From positions 1 to 64,000 of the forward strand of contig JAVVDW010000008.1 of NCBI GenBank assembly GCA_032251335.1: 64,000 bases of DNA. Direction: 5' to 3'. A program made the translations under genes and the position numbers. The DNA is from UM-FILTER-40-17 sp032251335. Its GTDB lineage: Bacteria > Bacteroidota > Bacteroidia > Flavobacteriales > Flavobacteriaceae. A model generated the notes under the pieces. It did no database searches and had not been told where the DNA came from. It was given only the letters and a program-made list of their open reading frames with translations. This document shows, one piece after another, positions 40,807 through 50,976 of the stretch (position 1 is its first letter; each line of letters starts with the position of its first letter).

Positions 40807-42564
40807 ATGAAAAAAATATACCTATTATTCCTCTTTCTGTCTGTTAGTTTATTTAGTTTTTCTCAAATTTTATTTACCGATGTTACAACCTCATCCGGTA
40901 TCGCTTTTAACGCCGAAACAACAGAGTCGGCCTGTTGGGGCGATTTCGATAACGACGGCGACCAGGATTTGCTTCTTACTACCAACGTTCAGAACCACCT
41001 CATGCGCAACGATGGCAACGATACGTTTACCGATGTTTCAGCCGATGTCAATCTTACCGAAGTTGTACACAACACAGGTTGTGCTTTTACCGATTTTAAC
41101 AACGATGGCAACCTCGATATCTATATAGTCTCTCTCAATGGAGAAATAGACGAGGATTTACTATATGTTAATTCAGGGATTGGTGGCGGTTTTGTATTTC
41201 AGCGGGTTTTGTCCTTAGTCTCCGACATAACTGTCTCCGGAGGACGAAACAGAGGGGTGAGTGTATTAGACTTTAATAGAGATGGCCTTTTAGATATTTG
41301 GGTAAACAGCTTTTTTCAAGATAAACTTTATCGAAATAACGATAGTCTGAGTTTTACCAATGTAGCAGCTTCGGTGGGCATTTCTGAAAACAATATTATC
41401 GAAGTGGCCAACGTACCCACCGACCTCAACAATGATGGCTGGATAGATGTATTTACCGGTAATCGCTCCTCTGTGCCCAACAGTTTGTACATTAACAACG
41501 GCAACGGAACTTTTACTGATTTAGCCAATACCGCCGGAATCAATGCCACAGGTTTGGGGATGGGAGTGCTGTCTTTCGATTATGACAACGACCTCGATAT
41601 GGATTTATACTGGACTACTTGGCCACATGCAGAAGGAGAAAGTGTTCCTATACAAGATTTTCAACCCAATACGCTTTACCAAAATCAAGGTAACCTCACA
41701 TTTATAGATGTAACTGCCGCCACCGGAACAGGCGATGCAACAGGTTGGGGCATCAGCGCCAATACCGCCGATATTGATAACGACCGTTTTATCGATTTTT
41801 TTGTGTCGAACGGCTTCAGCGCTTCCTCCACCCAAAGTGTGCTTCTGCACAACAATGGGGGAACTAATTTTACTGATATAACCAACGCCTCTTTTGGGAA
41901 CATTACTTGGGATGCCAGAGGAGTAGCCTTTGCAGACTACGATAACGATGGCGATATGGATGTAGTGCTTACCGGTGGGTCGGGCGTTGACACCAAATTA
42001 TGGCGTAACGATACCAACAATTCCAACAATTGGGTAACTTTTAACCTAATAGGCACAAACAGCAACCGGCTTGCTATTGGTGCACGTGTAGAAGTCAGTG
42101 CCGGTGGGGAGACTACGGTAAAAGAAGTCAGTGGTGGCGCCGGTAGGGGATCCTTTAATTCTTTACCTTTGGAATTTGGATTAAGCAGTGCGAACAGCGT
42201 TAGCAGCGTGGTAGTAAGATGGCCCAACGGTGATCGAGAAGAATTTTTAAATTTTGCTGCTAATCAGATACATAACATAGAAGAAGGTACAGGTAATTTA
42301 CTTTCCTTAGATGAAAACCAATTGCTAGCGCAGATAAAAATCTTTCCAAATCCCGTTTCCGATGTTTTAAACCTCAATATCGCTACGGGTAATTTCTTAG
42401 AAGCGGTACAAGTGTATTCTGCCTTGGGTCAGCAAATATTAGACCTTAATTTTAATAATGCATCTAATGCGGTTATCAATACTAAAGAACTGTCTCCCGG
42501 CATTTACTTTTTGAGAATCTCCACCCAAACCGGTATCTTTACCCGAAAGATAATTAAAAACTGA
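40807..42564 (+). CDS. Secreted FG-GAP/ASPIC-UnbV protein (CRTAC1-like) with type IX sorting domain
   Basis: 585 residues. A signal peptide ends SLFSFSQ (about 20). At least seven calcium-binding-like repeats of the DxDNDGDxD kind (for example DFDNDGDQD, DFNNDGNLD, DLNNDGWID) form a beta-propeller over about 25-400. An ASPIC/UnbV domain follows (about 400-490). The C-terminal 75 residues (FPNPVSDVLNL... GIYFLRI... RKIIKN) are a type A type IX secretion sorting domain, so the protein should be exported and attached to the surface. Adhesion or glycan binding is usual for the repeat type. Its stop codon overlaps the start of the M28 gene. Confidence 0.9.
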   Translation: MKKIYLLFLFLSVSLFSFSQILFTDVTTSSGIAFNAETTESACWGDFDNDGDQDLLLTTNVQNHLMRNDGNDTFTDVSADVNLTEVVHNTGCAFTDFNNDGNLDIYIVSLNGEIDEDLLYVNSGIGGGFVFQRVLSLVSDITVSGGRNRGVSVLDFNRDGLLDIWVNSFFQDKLYRNNDSLSFTNVAASVGISENNIIEVANVPTDLNNDGWIDVFTGNRSSVPNSLYINNGNGTFTDLANTAGINATGLGMGVLSFDYDNDLDMDLYWTTWPHAEGESVPIQDFQPNTLYQNQGNLTFIDVTAATGTGDATGWGISANTADIDNDRFIDFFVSNGFSASSTQSVLLHNNGGTNFTDITNASFGNITWDARGVAFADYDNDGDMDVVLTGGSGVDTKLWRNDTNNSNNWVTFNLIGTNSNRLAIGARVEVSAGGETTVKEVSGGAGRGSFNSLPLEFGLSSANSVSSVVVRWPNGDREEFLNFAANQIHNIEEGTGNLLSLDENQLLAQIKIFPNPVSDVLNLNIATGNFLEAVQVYSALGQQILDLNFNNASNAVINTKELSPGIYFLRISTQTGIFTRKIIKN

Positions 42565-43505
42565 TGAGATTTTTAAAATTACCCTTACTATTGTGGGTCT
42601 TTTTGGTGAGTCCGCAACTCACCGAAGCCCAAACTTTTGTTTTAGACGAAAGCGAATTGACCAACATCCTCAGCTATCTGGCTTCTGATGAATTGGAAGG
42701 CCGCGAAGCCGGCTCTCCCGGTATCGAAAAAGCTGCTGTTTTTATTGAAAACTATTTTACCGTTTTGGGACTCAAGCCATTCTTTTTGTCTTACCGCGAT
42801 ACGCTGTCCAATTTCGAGGCTCCTGCCTACAATATTGTAGGACTATTGGAAGGCACCGATCCCGAACTCAAGAACCAATACATCATCATAGGTGCACACT
42901 ATGACCACATTGGGCAGGGACGCGTCAACAATGGCGACATCATTGCCAACGGTGCCAACGACAACGCAGCCGGTACCACCACAGTTTTAGCACTTGCCAA
43001 ACATTTTGCTAAAAGCAAATCCAACAAAAGAAGCCTGATTTTTGCGCTATTCTCAGCTGAAGAAAAAGGACTTTTGGGTGCAAAACATTTAGCTGAAAAA
43101 CTCAAAGCAACCCATAAAGACTACTATTTGATGCTCAATTTTGAAATGCTGGGCGTGCCCATGCGTGAAACCCCCGGCAAAGCTTATCTAACCGGCTTCG
43201 ACCTCACCAACCTCGCCCAAAAAGTAAACGAATTTGCTGGTGAACCACTCATTGTGAGGCTAGAAAAAGCCGTGGAGTTTAATCTCTTTCGTCGCTCCGA
43301 TAACCTCCCTTTCTATGAACAATTAAAAATTCCGGCTCAAACTTTTTCTACATTCGATTTTACCAATTCGCCTTACTATCACCATGTAGATGACGAGGTC
43401 GAAAACCTTTCGCCGGAGAGCATGTTTGTGCTCATCGAAAAACTTATTCCGCCTATCGAAAAATTGATCAACACGCCTACCAAAGAAGTAAAATTCCATG
43501 AGTAA
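42564..43505 (+). CDS. Secreted M28-family metallopeptidase
   Basis: 313 residues. A signal peptide ends near TEAQTF (23). M28 zinc ligands are visible: H112 in AHYDHIG, D133 in GANDNAAG, E166/E167 in SAEEKG, and a late histidine in YYHHVDDE. It should release N-terminal amino acids from peptides in the periplasm or outside the cell. The ATG overlaps the TGA of the preceding secreted protein gene (ATGA), so the two are translationally coupled, and the next gene overlaps by 8 bp. Confidence 0.9.
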   Translation: MRFLKLPLLLWVFLVSPQLTEAQTFVLDESELTNILSYLASDELEGREAGSPGIEKAAVFIENYFTVLGLKPFFLSYRDTLSNFEAPAYNIVGLLEGTDPELKNQYIIIGAHYDHIGQGRVNNGDIIANGANDNAAGTTTVLALAKHFAKSKSNKRSLIFALFSAEEKGLLGAKHLAEKLKATHKDYYLMLNFEMLGVPMRETPGKAYLTGFDLTNLAQKVNEFAGEPLIVRLEKAVEFNLFRRSDNLPFYEQLKIPAQTFSTFDFTNSPYYHHVDDEVENLSPESMFVLIEKLIPPIEKLINTPTKEVKFHE

Positions 43506-44178
43506 AAACATCATAGTTACCGGCGCAGGACGCGGTATCGGTTTTGAACTGTGCAAACAACTCGCCGAAGCCGGACACAAAGTGTTTGCATTGTCTAGAA
43601 ATCTTCAGAAAATTTTGAAGCTGCATCACACAAACATAACTGCCGTTTCTTTTGACCTAACTTCAGACAAGTCTTTTGACACACTTCAAGGTATTATAAA
43701 AGATTTAAAACAAATAGATGTCCTAATCAACAATGCCGGATGGCTTGTACACAAACCTTTTGAACAACTCACCCAAGCCGATTTTCAACAGTCCTATGAG
43801 GTAAATGTTTTTGGTCCGATTCGGCTTATTCAAATGGTTTTGCCCTATATGCCTAAAGACGGACATGTAGTGAATATCAGTAGCATGGGCGGCATTCAGG
43901 GGAGCATGAAGTTTGGCGGTTTGGCGGCCTACAGTTCTGCCAAAGCGGCTTTGATCAACTTGACCGAGTTACTGGCCGAAGAATACAAAGAATCAGGCCC
44001 TTCTTTCAATGTGTTGGCACTTGGTGCTGTGCAGACTGAAATGCTAGCGCAGGCTTTTCCCGGCTATCAAGCACCGATAAGCGCACCCGAAATGGCATCT
44101 TACATTGCCCAATTTGCCCTTTCCGGAAACACTTTTTACAATGGAAAAATCTTGCAAGTTTCTTCTTCTACTCCTTAG
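43498..44178 (+). CDS. Short-chain dehydrogenase/reductase
   Basis: 226 residues, classical SDR fold. The cofactor motif TGAGRGIG lies near residue 8, NNAG near 78, and the catalytic YSSAK near 145 with an upstream serine in NISSMGG. The substrate cannot be told. It overlaps the M28 peptidase gene by 8 bp although its product is cytoplasmic, so the grouping with secreted proteins is regulatory rather than spatial. Confidence 0.88.
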   Translation: MSKNIIVTGAGRGIGFELCKQLAEAGHKVFALSRNLQKILKLHHTNITAVSFDLTSDKSFDTLQGIIKDLKQIDVLINNAGWLVHKPFEQLTQADFQQSYEVNVFGPIRLIQMVLPYMPKDGHVVNISSMGGIQGSMKFGGLAAYSSAKAALINLTELLAEEYKESGPSFNVLALGAVQTEMLAQAFPGYQAPISAPEMASYIAQFALSGNTFYNGKILQVSSSTP

Positions 44179-44209
44179 AGGAAGTTGCGAATCGTATCTT
44201 AACTAAAAT

Positions 44210-44815
44210 GTGCAAGCATTGAAAGACATTTTGTGCAAATACATACCCGAAGCAGCCGTAGATCCGGTTTTTGAGTTAATCAAAACGCATCATGTACACC
44301 TTAAAATTGTGCGTAAACGGCTTACGCGACATGGCGATTATAAAAAAATGTCGGACGGTTCGCATCAAATCACCGTAAACGCTTCGGAAAACACCTATCG
44401 TTTTTTAATTACAACCATTCATGAAATTGCGCATCTTGTCGCTTTTAAAACTTATGGAAGACACATCAAACCTCATGGTATTGAATGGAAGATCACTTTT
44501 CAAAAACTGATGTTACCCTTCCTCAATCCGGATGTTTTTCCTACGAAAATACTCCCAATTTTGGCACGTCATTTCAAAAACCCGAAAGCGAGCAGCGATA
44601 CGGACGTCAATCTTTCTTATGCTTTGAGTCAATTTGAAGCACATCTAGACAAAAACCGTATCTTTGAATTGCCCGATGGCGCTATATTTACTGCCCAAAA
44701 TAGACAGTTTAAAAAAGGAAAGAAACGCACCAAGCGCTTTGAATGTTTGGAAATAAATACTCAAAAAATATACCTGTTTCACCCGTTGGCTGAAGTAGAA
44801 TTAATAAAGAACTAG
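44210..44815 (+). CDS. SprT-like zinc metalloprotease
   Basis: 201 residues. The HEIAH zinc motif spans 71-75, with H89 in KPHGIEWK as the third ligand, the layout of the SprT domain. Eukaryotic relatives (Spartan) cut DNA-protein crosslinks; the bacterial role is not settled. The start is a GTG that overlaps an out-of-frame ATG (ATGTG); an in-frame TTG three codons on is an alternative. It precedes manC by 18 bp, an order I recall as common in flavobacteria. Confidence 0.88.
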   Translation: MQALKDILCKYIPEAAVDPVFELIKTHHVHLKIVRKRLTRHGDYKKMSDGSHQITVNASENTYRFLITTIHEIAHLVAFKTYGRHIKPHGIEWKITFQKLMLPFLNPDVFPTKILPILARHFKNPKASSDTDVNLSYALSQFEAHLDKNRIFELPDGAIFTAQNRQFKKGKKRTKRFECLEINTQKIYLFHPLAEVELIKN

Positions 44816-44833
44816 GAAATTATAAATTTTTAT

Positions 44834-45922
44834 ATGTCACAAATTTCTCATTATCATGCAGTGATTATGGCCGGCGGAGTGGGCTCTCGTTTTTGGCCGG
44901 TTAGTACAGCAGCATTTCCTAAGCAGTTTCACGATATGTTGGGAACAGGAAAATCATTGTTGCAAACCACTTATGATCGCATCAACAAAATAGTACCTTC
45001 AGAAAACATCTTAATTCTTACCAATCTTCGCTACAAAGATCTGGTTTTGCAGCAGTTATCTCAGTTGAAGGCACAACAAGTTTTGCTGGAACCCGCCATG
45101 CGCAATACGGCGCCTTGTATCTTATACGCAGCCTTAAAAATTAAAAAAGATAATCCGGACGCGGTGATGCTCGTTGCGCCTAGTGACCATTGGATAGAAG
45201 ATGAAGCCGCATTTCTTAATGATGTATTGCAAGGTTTTGCGTATTGTGCCCAAAACGATGCATTGGTTACTTTGGGTATTCGCCCCAATGCGCCCAACAC
45301 CGGTTACGGCTACATCCAATCTGACAAGTCGCAGGTAGAAAATGATTTTATAAAAGTTACACGGTTTACCGAGAAACCTGATTTGGAAACAGCCAAAGGT
45401 TTTTTGACATCGGGCAATTACTATTGGAATGCCGGTATTTTTATTTGGAGTGTGGCCACCATAGCCAATGCTTTTGCCGAACACCAAAAGGACATGTTTT
45501 ATCTTTTTCAATCGGGTAAAGATTTCTATAACACAAATGAAGAGCAGGCATTTATAGATGCGCATTATCCCGATGCGGAAAACATTTCTATAGATTATGC
45601 CATTTTGGAAAAAGCTTCTAATGTGTGGGTGTTGCCGGCTTCTTTTGATTGGAACGACCTCGGCACTTGGGGTTCTTTATTCGAAAAAATGAGTGCAAAG
45701 CCCGATGAAAACGTGTTGATTCACACCCGAGCAATTTTGAACAATTGTAGTGGGAATATCATGCGATCGGCCAACAAAAAACTAATCGTAGCCGAGGGGC
45801 TTCACGATTACATCATCGTGGAAACCGACAAATCCCTGCTTATTTTACCTAAAGAAAAAGAGCAAGCCATCAAACAAATATTGAAACGTGTAGAAACTGA
45901 GATAGACCAATCATTGATATAA
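44834..45922 (+). CDS. manC: Mannose-1-phosphate guanylyltransferase
   Basis: 362 residues. It makes GDP-mannose from mannose-1-phosphate and GTP. The nucleotide-binding loop MAGGVGSRFWPVS lies near residue 12-24, the FPKQF stretch near 29, and APSDHWI near 116, all typical of ManC. The C-terminal isomerase domain of bifunctional ManC/AlgA is absent, so it is the single-function form. GDP-mannose would feed surface polysaccharide or O-antigen sugars; the polysaccharide genes at the left end of the window are a possible user. Confidence 0.93.
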   Translation: MSQISHYHAVIMAGGVGSRFWPVSTAAFPKQFHDMLGTGKSLLQTTYDRINKIVPSENILILTNLRYKDLVLQQLSQLKAQQVLLEPAMRNTAPCILYAALKIKKDNPDAVMLVAPSDHWIEDEAAFLNDVLQGFAYCAQNDALVTLGIRPNAPNTGYGYIQSDKSQVENDFIKVTRFTEKPDLETAKGFLTSGNYYWNAGIFIWSVATIANAFAEHQKDMFYLFQSGKDFYNTNEEQAFIDAHYPDAENISIDYAILEKASNVWVLPASFDWNDLGTWGSLFEKMSAKPDENVLIHTRAILNNCSGNIMRSANKKLIVAEGLHDYIIVETDKSLLILPKEKEQAIKQILKRVETEIDQSLI

Positions 45923-45928
45923 CACCTC

Positions 45929-47356
45929 ATGGAAACAAACCAAACAGCCGGAGAATCTCCAAAAATTGACAAGAAAAACCTACAAACGGTTTTTGACAAT
46001 TTTAAACATTTTTTTCTTTCTCTACTCGATATAAAGAGTGAAACAGACAAAGAAGAATCCATCGAAAGCATCAAAAGAGATATTCCCTTTCGCGGTCACA
46101 ATGCCTGGATTCTCATCTTTTCTGTTTTTATTGCTTCTATTGGTCTCAATGTGAGTTCTACCGCAGTGGTAATCGGTGCCATGTTGATTTCGCCGCTCAT
46201 GGGACCTATTGTAGGTTTGGGGCTTTCCGTAGCGGTAAACGATGTGGACACCTTGCGAAAATCACTTGTCAATTTGGGTGTAATGGTTGGCCTAAGCGTG
46301 TTCACGGCCTTTTTGTATTTTAAACTTTCACCTTTGACGGAACTCACACCCGAGCTGGAAGCCCGTACTTATCCTACCATACTCGACGTAATGGTTGCTG
46401 TATTTGGCGGTTTGGCACTTATCGTAGCGAGAACAAAAAAAGGGACGATGGCCAGTGCCATCTTTGGTGTGGCCATAGCAACCGCTTTGATGCCACCGCT
46501 GTGTACGGCCGGTTACGGATTTGCCGTTTGGGAACCCCGTTATTTTGGTGGCGCTTTGTATTTGTTCACCATTAATGCCATTTTTATAGCGCTTACCACT
46601 TTTTTAGTCGCCAAACTTTTGCGTTTCCCAATGGTCAAATACGCAAATTCCATTAGGCGCAGACGTATCTCTCAGCTGGCTTCATTGGTCGCTTTCTTGG
46701 TCATGGTTCCGAGTATATTTCTTTTCTATGTGATGTTGAAAGAAACAGTTTTCAAGAGAAATATTCGCGAGTTTATCAGCAACGAAATTACCGCTTCCAC
46801 AAATTACAATCTCATCAAGGATTTGACGGAAATTACCTATGAATACAAAGGCGCTTCTCGGGTAGATTTGTACTTTATGGGCAACGAAAACATACCTGAA
46901 GGCGTAATAGATTTGTGGCGCAACAAACTAAAATCGGATGCAATCACAGAAAACACGGCATTGATTATCCATCAAAACGAAAAAGGTGACGCCTTTGATG
47001 AGCTAAACTATATCAAAGAGTTGCGCTCCAGAGATATGGCAGATCTTAAAAATAAAGACGAGAAAATATCTTTCCTGGAAAATGAGGTGAATCGATTGGG
47101 TAAACTGGATAGTCAAAGCATTCCTTTTGATGAAATTGCCAAAGAATTGAAGATTAATTATCAGGAAGTGTCGGAAATTTATTTTTCAAACCGACTCTAC
47201 ACCAATTTTTCTGAAATAGACACTTTGATAGTTTTTGATGTCAAATGGATCGATTCTATTCCGCAAGCGCAAATTCAGAGCAGTATGCCTAGAATAGCGT
47301 CCTGGCTCAAATTCAAACTGCAGAAAGATACTTTACTAGTCAGGCGATTGGATTGA
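45929..47356 (+). CDS. DUF389 family membrane protein
   Basis: 475 residues. A cytoplasmic N-terminus is followed by about six membrane helices (about 55-280) with the DUF389 signature GAMLISPLMGPIVGLG near 75-95, and a soluble C-terminal domain of about 190 residues rich in charged helices. Function is unknown, although the fold has been linked to transport. It starts 6 bp after manC, so it is in the same operon. Confidence 0.88.
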   Translation: METNQTAGESPKIDKKNLQTVFDNFKHFFLSLLDIKSETDKEESIESIKRDIPFRGHNAWILIFSVFIASIGLNVSSTAVVIGAMLISPLMGPIVGLGLSVAVNDVDTLRKSLVNLGVMVGLSVFTAFLYFKLSPLTELTPELEARTYPTILDVMVAVFGGLALIVARTKKGTMASAIFGVAIATALMPPLCTAGYGFAVWEPRYFGGALYLFTINAIFIALTTFLVAKLLRFPMVKYANSIRRRRISQLASLVAFLVMVPSIFLFYVMLKETVFKRNIREFISNEITASTNYNLIKDLTEITYEYKGASRVDLYFMGNENIPEGVIDLWRNKLKSDAITENTALIIHQNEKGDAFDELNYIKELRSRDMADLKNKDEKISFLENEVNRLGKLDSQSIPFDEIAKELKINYQEVSEIYFSNRLYTNFSEIDTLIVFDVKWIDSIPQAQIQSSMPRIASWLKFKLQKDTLLVRRLD

Positions 47357-47439
47357 TTGTCTTTAGATTAATTAATATATGTAATAAAGGTATAACCCAA
47401 GCATAATTTGTAGTTGATTCTAGCATAACATTGTCCGTT

Positions 47440-47447
47440 TAGCTTTG
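47440..47447 (+). promoter_or_regulatory. Promoter -7 box TAGCTTTG for the TonB receptor
   Basis: An exact TAnnTTTG match. It contains the TTG that would open a longer frame (47445), so translation must begin later, at the ATG 47469. Confidence 0.6.
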
Positions 47448-47468
47448 CTGAAAATTAAACCCATTGTT

Positions 47469-49967
47469 ATGAAATTTCGCTACTATCTTATTACATTATT
47501 TTTAACTGTTTTTTCAGTTGTGCATTCGCAAACCTCCGGAGGTATAAAAGGAACGGTTACCGATGAACAAGGAATGCCTGTTATCGGCGCAAACATTGTG
47601 ATAAGCTCTCTTTCTCTCGGCACGGTGTCAGATGAAAAAGGTGAATATGTTATCACGAACATCAAAAGTGGTACTTATGAACTTCAAGTTACGTATTTGG
47701 GGTTTGAAACCATCACTAAAAAAGTTGTTATAGGCAGTAGTCTAACCATCCTTAACTTTACACTCAAGGAGAATGCGTTTGTTTTGGAGGGATTGGTGGT
47801 GACTGCACAAATGAGAGAACAGCGCAATAAAGATGTGCCGATTGCCATTACTTCCTATGGAGGTGAATTTATCAAAAATAACAGAACTTTTGAATACGAT
47901 GCTTTTTCAGACTTCGTTCCGGGTTTTCAAGTACAGTTGCAAAGTGCCAACAATCCGGGGGTTGTTATAAGAGGAATTACAAGTGACAGCGGTGACTCGA
48001 GGGTAGAGCCCCGGGTTTCTATTTTTCAAGATGGTGTATCCATCAGCAAATCAAGGGGTTCTGTCGTAGAGCTATTTGATATAGAAAGAATTGAGGTTTT
48101 AAAAGGTCCACAGGGAACACTTTTTGGCAGGGGAGCTCAAATTGGTGCCATGCACATCATTCAAAACAAAGCCAAAAACGAAATGGCGGCTTCCTTGACA
48201 ATAGGCGCAGGAGATTTTGGTCAGTTTTTGGCGACAGGATTTTTTAATGTACCGGTAGTAAAAGACAAACTCTTTTTTAGAGCCGCTGCAACCTATAACT
48301 ACAGGGATGGTTTTATCAGAAATCTATCTGGCGGTGATTTGAACGGGAAAGAAACCCTTGCGTATAGAGGTTCTTTAAAATATTTAATATCAGACAATAC
48401 AACCTTGGATGTGATAGCCAATTGGCAGAAAGATACACCGCCCGGAACTTCATTTAAAAGCGGTACTTTTGCGCCTTTGGGAGGCGATACAAATCCGAAT
48501 ACTTTCGCCGATTTAGAAAGGGGAGATGCACTAGGCTTGAATCGCACAGTTTATGGATTCACAGGTATTTTAAAACATAGCTTCAATCCGAATTGGAATG
48601 TTACATCTATAACAGCTTACCGAAAATTTAATTCTGATGAGGCTTTTGATGCCGATGGTACAGCAGCACCGGTTTTGTATTTCAGAGAAATTGCAAAAGG
48701 AGAGCAGTTTAGTCAAGAAGTTCGGTTTAATTATGACAACAAGAGCAAGCTAAGAGGCTTTTTTGGAGCAAATTATTTTTATGAAAATGGTTCTCAAGCT
48801 GTACCATTTGAAGTAGATGAAAGAAGTTATATAATTTTGCTCATCAACACCCCGGCTTTGGTGATTAACGGCATCCCGACTTTGCTTCCCAACATTCCAA
48901 ATGATCCGGCTTTTGGCCAGCTTGCTGGTGCACCGTTAAATGAGTTTAATAGAGAGAAATCAACCAATTTCGGTAAAAACTTTTCAGGCGATTTCTTTGC
49001 CGACGCATCATATGATTTGTTTGAAAAGTTTGTTCTAACTGCCGGCATTAGGGCTACATGGGAAAATATCAATGCAGGCTTGGAAGTTGAAAACGCAGAA
49101 CTACCTGGTTTGTTGGGTAATTTTTTAGGTGCGTTTCCCAACAACCTTTTTGCCCCTACAAACGGCAGGAAAAGTGCTAGCGACAATTTTACATCTGTAG
49201 TGGGCCGCATGGCATTAAACTATGAATTATCAGATCAAATTACTTTTTTTGGAAATGTTTCAAGAGGTAGAAGACCCAATGTGATTAATGTAACTGCATC
49301 TGACGTAAATGTCTTGTCCAACGAAATCGTATGGTCATACGAAGTAGGAGTAAAAACACTGTTTATGAACAACAAGCTTCAGTTTGATGCAAATGCATTT
49401 GTGTACGACTACAGCAACTTTCAAACAACCATAGCAACACTTACCGAGGATGGTTTAGACCTAAATCCCGATGATAGTGGTAGTGCTACTTCTTTTGGTT
49501 TTGAGACTGCCATCCAATTTGCATTCGGTAAAAAAAGCAGCATTTTTGCCAATTATGGCTATATAGATGCTTCGTTTGATGACAGAGATTCAAACGGAAA
49601 CATTCAGGCATTGGCAGGCAACAAGTTCAGATTGACACCAAAACATTCCTTTTCAGCAGGCATCAATTACAATCCAAAAATAACCGACAACATCGATTAC
49701 TTTTTCCGTCCTACATTTACCTTCAAGTCGAAAGTGTTTTTTGAGGAAACCAATTTGCCGGGAATCTCTCAGGGTGATTACGGAATTACCAATTTGAGAA
49801 CAGGCTTCGTTTTTAAAGACAAATACGAGATAAATTTTTATGTCACCAATCTTTTTGATAAAGAATTTATTATCGATGCGGGGAATACCGGTGGCGCATT
49901 TGGCATCCCGACTTTTATTGCAGGCGCACCTCGATTTATAGGGTTTCAAACATCCGTCAATTTTTGA
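47469..49967 (+). CDS. TonB-dependent outer-membrane receptor
   Basis: 832 residues from the ATG at 47469. The signal peptide ends VVHSQT. A carboxypeptidase-regulatory-like domain (about 22-105, GGIKGTVTDEQGMPVIGANI) is followed by the plug domain (about 110-225, with the IERIEVLKGPQGTLFGRGA stretch) and a 22-strand barrel ending SVNF, with the terminal aromatic typical of outer-membrane proteins. There is no SusD partner, so it is not a classical polysaccharide-utilisation pair. The style matches iron- or small-molecule-type receptors. It leads a cluster with an alpha/beta hydrolase and a glycerophosphodiesterase, which hints at import of lipid-derived compounds. Ligand unknown. Confidence 0.93.
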   Translation: MKFRYYLITLFLTVFSVVHSQTSGGIKGTVTDEQGMPVIGANIVISSLSLGTVSDEKGEYVITNIKSGTYELQVTYLGFETITKKVVIGSSLTILNFTLKENAFVLEGLVVTAQMREQRNKDVPIAITSYGGEFIKNNRTFEYDAFSDFVPGFQVQLQSANNPGVVIRGITSDSGDSRVEPRVSIFQDGVSISKSRGSVVELFDIERIEVLKGPQGTLFGRGAQIGAMHIIQNKAKNEMAASLTIGAGDFGQFLATGFFNVPVVKDKLFFRAAATYNYRDGFIRNLSGGDLNGKETLAYRGSLKYLISDNTTLDVIANWQKDTPPGTSFKSGTFAPLGGDTNPNTFADLERGDALGLNRTVYGFTGILKHSFNPNWNVTSITAYRKFNSDEAFDADGTAAPVLYFREIAKGEQFSQEVRFNYDNKSKLRGFFGANYFYENGSQAVPFEVDERSYIILLINTPALVINGIPTLLPNIPNDPAFGQLAGAPLNEFNREKSTNFGKNFSGDFFADASYDLFEKFVLTAGIRATWENINAGLEVENAELPGLLGNFLGAFPNNLFAPTNGRKSASDNFTSVVGRMALNYELSDQITFFGNVSRGRRPNVINVTASDVNVLSNEIVWSYEVGVKTLFMNNKLQFDANAFVYDYSNFQTTIATLTEDGLDLNPDDSGSATSFGFETAIQFAFGKKSSIFANYGYIDASFDDRDSNGNIQALAGNKFRLTPKHSFSAGINYNPKITDNIDYFFRPTFTFKSKVFFEETNLPGISQGDYGITNLRTGFVFKDKYEINFYVTNLFDKEFIIDAGNTGGAFGIPTFIAGAPRFIGFQTSVNF

Positions 49968-50001
49968 ATAACTTAGTAGTCTATTTGTAAACTCGCAAAC
50001 T

Positions 50002-50973
50002 ATGAGAAATTTAAAATACACTTTTGTCTTTATGTTTTTGAATTTGTTATTAAACCTTACTGCGCAAGTAACATTAACAGAAAAAAAAACGTTAAACGTA
50101 CCACTAAAAAATTTAGATAACTATCTTTCTCAAAAAGAATCAGAAATTGAAGGAATCAAACAAGACAATCAAGCAAAAGTAATTTGGGCAAAAGACTTTT
50201 ATCAACAAAAATCAACGATTTCTTTTGTCTATCTTCATGGTTTTGGGGCTAGTCACAAGGAAGGCGAACCGGTTATGAGTATGCTTTCCGAAAAATACAA
50301 TGCCAACGTTTATATGGCTCGTTTGAAAGAGCACGGAATCAACAGGGCAAATAGTTTTGAATACCTTAGCCCGGAGAATTATATTGCTTCAGCACTCGAA
50401 GCCCTAGAAATCGGAAAGATGTTGGGCGAAAAGGTCATTTTAGTCAGTACTTCAACAGGTGGCACACTCAGCCTTATTTTGGCTTCCCAAGATAAAGATA
50501 TATTGGCGCTGATTCTTTATTCTCCCTTTATAGATCTCTTAAACCCAGCCATGGGTGCCATCATTCTGCCCGGCGGCAAAGAAAATTTTGTAAAAGCAAT
50601 CGGCGGTGAAATTCAAAAACAGCAAAGACCCGAAGAAGAAGCAAAATATTGGTCAACTTCCTATCACGTAAATGGATATGTTTCGCTAATCAAGATGGTC
50701 AAAGAAAACATGGTGAAAGAAACTTTCTCAAAAATTACCCTGCCGGTTTTCCTCGGATATTACTACAAAAATAAAGAAGAGCAAGACAAGGTGGTTTCTG
50801 TACCGGCTATGCTCAGTATGTTTGAAGAACTGGGTACAGCTGATATTAATAAAACAAAAATTGCTTTTCCCAATGTTGACAATCACGTGATTGCAAGTAG
50901 TTTAAGGTCAAAAGATTGGCAAAGCGTTTACGATGAAACCGTAAAGTTTATCGATACAAAAATTTTAAAATAA
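50002..50973 (+). CDS. Exported alpha/beta hydrolase
   Basis: 323 residues. A signal peptide ends LNLTAQV (about 22). The oxyanion stretch HGFGAS lies at 79-84. The nucleophile elbow is STSTGG, with S151 as the nucleophile and the first glycine of GxSxG replaced by serine. A late NVDNHV histidine completes the triad. It is carboxylesterase- or lipase-like and periplasmic. It lies 34 bp after the TonB receptor and 3 bp before the phosphodiesterase, so it is in the same transcript. Confidence 0.85.
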   Translation: MRNLKYTFVFMFLNLLLNLTAQVTLTEKKTLNVPLKNLDNYLSQKESEIEGIKQDNQAKVIWAKDFYQQKSTISFVYLHGFGASHKEGEPVMSMLSEKYNANVYMARLKEHGINRANSFEYLSPENYIASALEALEIGKMLGEKVILVSTSTGGTLSLILASQDKDILALILYSPFIDLLNPAMGAIILPGGKENFVKAIGGEIQKQQRPEEEAKYWSTSYHVNGYVSLIKMVKENMVKETFSKITLPVFLGYYYKNKEEQDKVVSVPAMLSMFEELGTADINKTKIAFPNVDNHVIASSLRSKDWQSVYDETVKFIDTKILK

Positions 50974-50976
50974 ATC

